NCBI GenBank assembly: GCA_050950205.1
Contig: JBMNHF010000016.1
Location: 104,523-168,522 of the forward strand
Direction: 5' to 3'
Source: WRAV01 sp050950205
GTDB taxonomy: Bacteria; Bacillota; Clostridia; Oscillospirales; Ruminococcaceae
DNA length: 64,000 nucleotides
Below are positions 59,284 to 64,000 of the stretch, one piece after another (within the stretch, counting starts at the first letter, position 1; every line of letters begins with the position of its first letter). The translations under genes and the position numbers were made by a program. Under the pieces are notes generated by a model, which was not told where the DNA came from, did not search any database, and was given only the letters and a program-made list of their open reading frames with translations.

Positions 59284-60123
59284 CTACAATTCCCGGCTGA
59301 CATGGCGGGCTACGTGGCAGTTGATGTTGACCGCCACCGGAAGTCCTGCAATGTGAGTAGCCATGGTCTGTATCTTGACCGCCAATGCGGTGGTTCGCCC
59401 GCCAAACCCTTGGGGGCCGATGCCCAAGGCGTTGATCTCCTCCAGAAGCTCGGCCTCCAGCTGGGCATAGAAGGGATCGGGATGGGTGTCGTTGGTAGGG
59501 CGCAGAAGGGATTTTTTGGCCAACAGGGCGGCCTTGTCAAAGGTGCCGCCAATGCCTACCCCCACCACAATGGGGGGACAGGGGTTGGGGCCCGCCTCTT
59601 CCACCGCCGACCGGATAAAGGCTTTGACGCCCTCCAACCCGTCGGAGGGGCGCAGCATGGCGATTTTGCTCATATTCTCACTGCCAAAGCCTTTGGGAGC
59701 CACCGTAATCTTTAGCGTATCGCCGGGCACAATGTCGCAGTAGAGCATGGCGGGGGTATTGTCTTTGGTGTTGACTCTGCGGATGGGGTCCCCCACAAGG
59801 GATTTGCGCAGGTAACCGTCCCGGTAGCCCTGCCGCACTCCTTCATCCACTGCCTGTGCAAGATCGCCTTCAATGTGAACTTCCTGCCCGATCTCCAAAA
59901 AGACACAGGCCACGCCGGTATCTTGGCAGATGGGGACGTTCTCCTGCTCGGCAATCTGGTAGTTTTCTGCCATTAAATCCAGAACCTCCTGAGCAATTGG
60001 CCACTCTTCGCAGGCGCGGCAATGCTCCATCTGCCGCCGAACGTCCTGGGGCAGCACACAGTTGGCCTCGATGCACATCTCTCTTACGGCGTCTGTAATT
60101 TGCTGGGCACTTATGTTTTTCAT
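59284..60123 (-). CDS. Fumarate hydratase class I, alpha subunit
   Basis: 279 residues of the iron-sulfur class I hydratase (TtdA/FumA N-terminal) family. Seen: ICQDTGVACVFLEIG, PAMLYCDIVPGD, KGFGSENMSK, CPPIVVGVGIGG and the C-terminal GFGGRTTALAVKI; Cys residues for the [4Fe-4S] cluster lie in the first two and the fourth. The beta subunit normally follows directly, but here the gene ends at a terminator, so beta must be elsewhere. ATG 60123 follows GGGAGAAAG. Confidence 0.92.
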   Translation of the reverse strand: MKNISAQQITDAVREMCIEANCVLPQDVRRQMEHCRACEEWPIAQEVLDLMAENYQIAEQENVPICQDTGVACVFLEIGQEVHIEGDLAQAVDEGVRQGYRDGYLRKSLVGDPIRRVNTKDNTPAMLYCDIVPGDTLKITVAPKGFGSENMSKIAMLRPSDGLEGVKAFIRSAVEEAGPNPCPPIVVGVGIGGTFDKAALLAKKSLLRPTNDTHPDPFYAQLEAELLEEINALGIGPQGFGGRTTALAVKIQTMATHIAGLPVAVNINCHVARHVSREL

Positions 60124-60156
60124 ACAGCTTTCTCCCTCTTCCTGTCCGGTCAAAGT

Positions 60157-60615
60157 TTAATAGCCCGGTATGGTTTCATCCAAATCAGCCCGAAAGCGAA
60201 TCATATCCCGATTGACGATGGAATGTTTTACATTGGCCACTTTGCTTTCATCCAACAGGTGGTCGGGCCAAACTTCCACCACCCGAAAACCCATGCGCTG
60301 CAGCAGGGCAAAGGTGTCCAGATCTGCATTGCCGCAGCCAATGGCAACGGACTTTATGCCCTGAACCCGGCAATAATCCATGACGTACAGCAGCATCTGA
60401 CGGCCATCTTCCTCCTGGGTGTAGGCGTAGTTGACCACCTCTGCCGTTGTCTCTTGGATGTGTAGCAGGCACTCCGCCACCAGTACTCCGTCCCGGGTGC
60501 AGACAAAAGGTGTGCTAATGGCAAGATTGCGCAAAATCTGGGGTAGGGGAGCAGTTTCTCTCAAAAAGCTCACTTCTACTTTGTCCCTTTCCATGCTCAC
60601 TGCAATGCCCGACAT
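60157..60615 (-). CDS. GNAT-like acetyltransferase
   Basis: 152 residues. The C-terminal part fits GNAT: MLLYVMDYCRVQGIKSVAIGCGNADLDTFALLQRMGFRVVEVWPDHLLD, i.e. helix, strand, helix and the MGF step. The acetyl-CoA pyrophosphate loop is weak. Substrate unknown. ATG 60615 follows AAGGAAGGGTG; an upstream GTG lies inside that site. It lies 33 bases before the fumarase gene. Confidence 0.65.
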   Translation of the reverse strand: MSGIAVSMERDKVEVSFLRETAPLPQILRNLAISTPFVCTRDGVLVAECLLHIQETTAEVVNYAYTQEEDGRQMLLYVMDYCRVQGIKSVAIGCGNADLDTFALLQRMGFRVVEVWPDHLLDESKVANVKHSIVNRDMIRFRADLDETIPGY

Positions 60616-60820
60616 AACACTCACCCTTCCTTCACAATAAAAGTATCCTTCCGATCCTCATACAGGAAAGTAAATTGGTTTAAAGTTCGGCCCGCTCAGG
60701 AATTGGAAATCCAAAATCTATTGCCTTATCAGCACATCCACTGGCTTATTTTGCACAGAGGAGGGTTCTATAAAAACTCTTACCTGCCCATACAGGAAAA
60801 ACAGGGACGGGAGCAGGAGT

Positions 60821-61837
60821 CTAGTGGGTGTGAGTAGAGGTGTGGACAAAGCCATCGTATAGCTTGTCCAGATAATCAAAGCTTTTGGCGGTGCCGATGG
60901 CAACACAGTCCTCGGGGTGCTCGGCAATGCGGGTGGGAACCTTGGTGCCCCGCTCCAGTACCTGAGCAAGCCCCGTAAGCCGTGCCCCGCCGCCGGTGAG
61001 CACCAAACCGTTGGAGCGAATGTCGGCGGATAGCTCGGGAGGGGTGCGCTCCAGAACTCCCGCCACCGCCCGCAAAATCAAATCCATGGGCTCCCGGAGC
61101 ACCCAAAGGGTTTCGCTGCGGCGCAGCGAAATTTTTTTAGGCAGTCCGGTCATAAGATCCCTGCCCTTAACATCGGTGACGGCTTCGCTGCTGCCCTCGT
61201 ACACCGAACCCACCTCAATTTTAACCCGCTCGGCGGTTCGCTCTCCAATCAAAAGATTGTACTTGTTTCGCACAAAGCGAATGATGGCCTGGTCAAACAA
61301 CCTGCCTGCCGTTTTGATCGAGGTTTTGGTTACAATGCCGTTGAGGGAGAGTACGGCAATATCGCAGGTGCCGGCGCCAATATCCACAATCAGGTTGCCC
61401 TCCGGCTTGGAAAGGTCCAGCCCCGCTCCAATGGCTGCTGCCACCGGTTCTTCAATAAGGTAAACCTTGCGGGCACCTGCTGAGACGGTGGCATCGATGA
61501 CCGCCTGACTTTCTACATTGGTGGTTTCTGACGGGACGCAAAGGGTAACCCGGGGCTTGAGAAGCTGGGAGCCGGTAATGCTTTTGAGCATATGGCGGAT
61601 CAGCACTTCGGTCATGGCAAAGTTGCTGATCACCCCTTCGCTTAAGGGGCGGATTACTTGGATGTAGTGGGGGGTGCGGCCGATCATTTCATAAACCGGA
61701 GTGCCAATTTCGGTCACCTTGCCGGTGCGGCTATCCACCGCCACCACCGAGGGTTCCCGCACTACCACACTGCGGGTAGAATCGGTGGCGATCACGGTGC
61801 AAGTGCCAAGATCAATGCCGATATCCAAAGACGCCAT
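60821..61837 (-). CDS. mreB: MreB/Mbl-type actin-like protein
   Basis: 338 residues with the actin-fold motifs: IGIDLGTCTV (phosphate 1), VDIGAGTCDIAVLS (phosphate 2), the VYLIEEPVAAAIGAG connect motif and GLVLTGGGARLTGL (adenosine). It guides peptidoglycan synthesis along the cell side. No mreC or mreD follows, so it is an extra or Mbl/MreBH-like paralogue. A C-terminal TSTHTH tail is unusual. GGGGGTGGAG precedes ATG. Confidence 0.92.
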   Translation of the reverse strand: MASLDIGIDLGTCTVIATDSTRSVVVREPSVVAVDSRTGKVTEIGTPVYEMIGRTPHYIQVIRPLSEGVISNFAMTEVLIRHMLKSITGSQLLKPRVTLCVPSETTNVESQAVIDATVSAGARKVYLIEEPVAAAIGAGLDLSKPEGNLIVDIGAGTCDIAVLSLNGIVTKTSIKTAGRLFDQAIIRFVRNKYNLLIGERTAERVKIEVGSVYEGSSEAVTDVKGRDLMTGLPKKISLRRSETLWVLREPMDLILRAVAGVLERTPPELSADIRSNGLVLTGGGARLTGLAQVLERGTKVPTRIAEHPEDCVAIGTAKSFDYLDKLYDGFVHTSTHTH

Positions 61838-61961
61838 GACTCCACCCCCCCTTTAAATAATGAATGATCCAATCATAATTTATCGTGTTAAGGAAACACA
61901 TTTTTGTTTCTCCAAAAGCGACAGCTTGTATTTTTGACTTCGTATTAGATTATAGTGTTTT

Positions 61962-62570
61962 TTACCTTAGATTGCAATTGTCTTGCAGGCGCCGACAGAG
62001 GGAAAAAAGCTCTTCCCGACTGATGAGGCGGGACAAAACAGCGGGCAGAGCGCCGGCGGAAAGCCTGGCGGGAAGGCCGAGATGCTCCAGCAGCTTTTGT
62101 CGCAAGGCTCTGCTCTGGTCTTTGCCGGAAAGGCCTGCCTCATACAGATCCATTTTGGTGATGGGCGGGTGGGAAGCAGGGCAATCCTCCAGCAGTCCCG
62201 CGCCGGCCAGAGCATCCAGCAAAATTTGGGGGGTCCATCCCCTCCACCCCCAGCTTGCCTTCCTTGGAGGGCTTGGCCTTTCGGCTCTCCTTACCGGGGC
62301 AGTCGGGGATGTAAACATGAGTGATCTGACTGGGAGGGAACCAGCCCCATGAGGTGGCGGCGGATGACAAAAACCCGCCTTGTCGGAATCGGTGAGCACC
62401 ACAAGGCCTGTTTCTTTGGCCAGCTTTTTGATGAGGGCGCGCATCTCTTTGTCCTTAAAAATGCGAAACCCGTCGGTGGGCAAAATCAAAGCGTCCACAA
62501 TGGACTCCAGCTTAATTTTGTCGTATTTTCCCTCCACAATGATGGCTTGGGCAATGCGGGGACGGGTCAT
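61962..62570 (-). pseudogene. rnmV: Ribonuclease M5, interrupted by three apparent +1 frameshifts
   Basis: RnmV matures 5S rRNA with a Toprim domain. The N-terminal IIVEGKYDKIKLESIVDALI (Toprim Glu) and VLTDSDKAGF (DxD) are in frame 1; VIRRHLMGLVP in a second frame; QITHVYIPDCPGKESRK...LGVEGMDP in a third; then QILLDALAGAGLLE back in frame 1. Suggested extra bases: T5 at 62373-62369, near 62341-62326, and C6 at 62233-62228 (minus strand). ATG 62570 overlaps the holA stop (ATGA). Confidence 0.8.
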
Positions 62571-63598
62571 GAACGCCCCTCCCTGCAAAGAGCGGAAAGC
62601 TCTACAGTGAGCTGCTCCAGCCGCAGCCGGGTGTCCACCGCGGTGGATTTTATCAGCCGATCGCAGTCACAGAGCATCAAAACCATTTTTCGCAACCGGG
62701 AGGTGCTGTGGCGGGCACTTTCCTCGTAGGCCTTTCTGGCCCGATATTCGCTGCGGTAGCCAAATTGGGTGATCAACGTTTCCCGGGAACCTCCGGCGTT
62801 TCGGACACATTTTGCCCGGTAAAGATCGCAAAATCCCATAGAAAGAGCTGCAAGAATGGCGATGGGATCCTCCCTGAGAGAAAAGAGATCGGCCAGCAGG
62901 CGCAGCGCACCGCCGGCATCTCCTCTTAGGATAAACTTTTGCAGGTCAAAGGTTCTGGCCTCAATTTTGGGAATGGCCACCGCATCGATGTGCTTTCGGG
63001 TGATTTTGCCCTCCTTGGCGTAGGAGCAGATTTTATCCAGCTCGTTTTGCAAAATTTGCATATCGCTGGGGCAGATCTGCAGCAGATATCGGGCTGTGGC
63101 ACTGTCCAGAGTGCAGCCCTGATGCTCTGCCTCCTGCTGCAAAAACTGTTCCAAATCCCCTGGGGAGGGAGTCCCCAGTTCCACAGCGGCTCCCAGCTTT
63201 TCCGCCAGCTTGATGATCTTCTTTCCACCCGCCGAGGTGCCGAAGCCGGGATCCTTGGCGGTGATGATCAATGTGGTGGTATCGGGCAGCTCCTCCAGCA
63301 GCGTTTCAAAGGCTTTGAGATCTTCGGCATGAAAAGAGGAAGCTTCCAGACCGTCCAGCAGCACCCGTTTTTCCTCTGCAAAAAAAGGCATGGCCTGTAC
63401 TGCATCCCACAAGGCTTCCAAATCGGGGGCCTTGCCGTCCAGACGCTGGGCATTAAAGGGGTTTGCATCCGGTTCTTCCCCCATCAGCGTTTTAGCCCAG
63501 CGCTCCACTAGATAGGTTTCGGCACCGTAAAGAAGCCAGACGGTGTGCCGCTGGCCTGCCCGGTGGGCCTTGGCCAAAGTTTTTTCGGTGTATTTCAT
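62567..63598 (-). CDS. holA: DNA polymerase III subunit delta
   Basis: 343 residues. Clamp-loader delta subunit: starts with a basic helix, LLYGAETYLVERWAKTL (P-loop-like relic without a working ATP site), MPFFAEEKRVLLDG, FLQQEAEHQGCTLD, LQNELDKICSYA and C-terminal LIKSTAVDTRLRLEQL. It opens the sliding clamp. Downstream rnmV overlaps as ATGA. AGGGAGC precedes ATG. In many Bacillota comEC sits directly before holA. Confidence 0.94.
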   Translation of the reverse strand: MKYTEKTLAKAHRAGQRHTVWLLYGAETYLVERWAKTLMGEEPDANPFNAQRLDGKAPDLEALWDAVQAMPFFAEEKRVLLDGLEASSFHAEDLKAFETLLEELPDTTTLIITAKDPGFGTSAGGKKIIKLAEKLGAAVELGTPSPGDLEQFLQQEAEHQGCTLDSATARYLLQICPSDMQILQNELDKICSYAKEGKITRKHIDAVAIPKIEARTFDLQKFILRGDAGGALRLLADLFSLREDPIAILAALSMGFCDLYRAKCVRNAGGSRETLITQFGYRSEYRARKAYEESARHSTSRLRKMVLMLCDCDRLIKSTAVDTRLRLEQLTVELSALCREGRS

Positions 63599-63615
63599 AG
63601 CAAATAGCTCCCTGT

Positions 63616-64000
63616 CTACAACTTGAGGATGAAGCGTCTTTCCCCAAACAAGAAACTCCCCACAGGTTCAAAGGCGGGGGGCGTCTGCCCGGTTTTAGCG
63701 GAAAGAACTTTCTGCAAATCCCCTAAAGCGGGGCTTGTCCCATGGGAAAGTTGGCCGGAAGAAGCCGGCTGTTCCTGAGTTATTATAGCATACTTTTCCC
63801 CGGAGTGGAGGATAAAATGATGCCCTGCCTGGATGAGAACCGCCCCGGTGACGGGAGCAGCTTCCATAAAAACATCTCCCAGCACCTGAATGCGGGCATA
63901 GCCTGTAGAGAGCACCGTTTGGCCCGGCAGGGCGCGCTCCAGCATGGACAGAATATAGTCGTCGTCCGGCCCCGCCACCAGTCCGGGAGAAAAATCCCTC
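63616..64000 (-). CDS. C-terminal fragment, possibly ComEC-related
   Basis: About 127 residues open to the window edge, so the start lies outside. It has strand-rich sequence (LGDVFMEAAPVTGAVLIQAGHHFILHSGEKYAIIT) that could be the end of a metallo-hydrolase-like domain. The place just before holA is where comEC is common, but the usual ComEC C-terminal motifs are not clear. Identity uncertain. Confidence 0.4.
   Translation of the reverse strand, partial: RDFSPGLVAGPDDDYILSMLERALPGQTVLSTGYARIQVLGDVFMEAAPVTGAVLIQAGHHFILHSGEKYAIITQEQPASSGQLSHGTSPALGDLQKVLSAKTGQTPPAFEPVGSFLFGERRFILKL

Noticed and set aside
1..64000. tRNA, rRNA, CRISPR arrays, insertion sequences, prophage
   Set aside because: No T-loop/CCA patterns, regularly spaced repeats, transposase pairs or phage modules were found by eye.

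Overview
The window looks like a chromosome segment of an anaerobic, endospore-forming Bacillota of class Clostridia, most likely Oscillospirales. The evidence is the gene content: a gerA-type germinant receptor operon, spoIIID, a reverse rubrerythrin, a 2[4Fe-4S] ferredoxin, split transketolase, a T-box-controlled pheST operon, an L27 precursor encoded beside its Prp protease, strong AGGAGG-type ribosome binding sites and frequent TTG starts. I see no rRNA, tRNA, CRISPR array, prophage or insertion sequence. Most of the window is ordinary core genome, with several unusual small loci between the core genes.

Layout. 0-5.7 kb: end of hemW, a ChrB-like protein, asnA, rpsT, a one-helix small protein, a gene-poor stretch with a candidate structured RNA, and gdhA. 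5.9-7.8 kb: two-gene transketolase (minus strand). 8.1-11.1 kb: a membrane GGDEF-EAL protein with both catalytic motifs lost, a DPWDLP-tailed membrane protein, and a TIM-barrel sugar isomerase-like protein. 11.1-13.4 kb: rplU-prp-rpmA and an FtsW/RodA-type polymerase. 13.5-15.5 kb: dnaD-like and dnaI-like replication genes (minus). 16-18.8 kb: MATE exporter, a tiny Asn/Gln/Lys-rich protein with a sigma-G-like promoter, reverse rubrerythrin, rpmB. 18.8-22.9 kb: gerAA-gerAC-small D-type subunit-gerAB. 23.2-24.7 kb: DUF1846 protein. 24.7-28.9 kb: MarR regulator with a clear operator and a heterodimeric ABC exporter. 29.1-32.8 kb: SurA/PrsA-like lipoprotein, spoIIID, and a large serine recombinase without its catalytic serine. 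33-37 kb: pheST with T-box. 37-40.8 kb: GntR-ABC-permease operon. 41-45.4 kb: small DUF6774-like protein, lexA, a candidate sRNA, trpS, an aminotransferase, and a small NPRTG surface protein. 45.6-51.3 kb: galM (plus), then pyrB-pyrF-pyrK-pyrD-pyrE (minus). 51.4-55.4 kb: YfhO membrane protein, a small membrane protein, and a HEPN/nucleotidyltransferase pair. 55.7-64 kb: D,D-carboxypeptidase, a DUF2726-like protein, folC, ferredoxin, fumarase alpha subunit, GNAT, mreB-type actin, rnmV, holA, and an unassigned partial gene upstream of holA.

How the parts fit. Sporulation and germination genes are scattered and carry promoters I can read as sigma-G (gerA operon, small Asn/Gln protein), sigma-E (spoIIID) and possibly sigma-F/G (carboxypeptidase). 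Vegetative genes carry TTGACA/TATAAT-type promoters, many at exactly 17-bp spacing. Translation (S20, L21, L27, L28, PheST, TrpS), pyrimidine synthesis and replication genes dominate.

A quality warning: trpS, pyrE, pyrD and rnmV (three times), and possibly the end of the yfhO-like gene, are each interrupted by one extra base, mostly in a homopolymer run. The shared direction of these errors in core genes suggests sequence or assembly error rather than real gene decay. All functional calls come from reading the sequence; no search or folding program was run.
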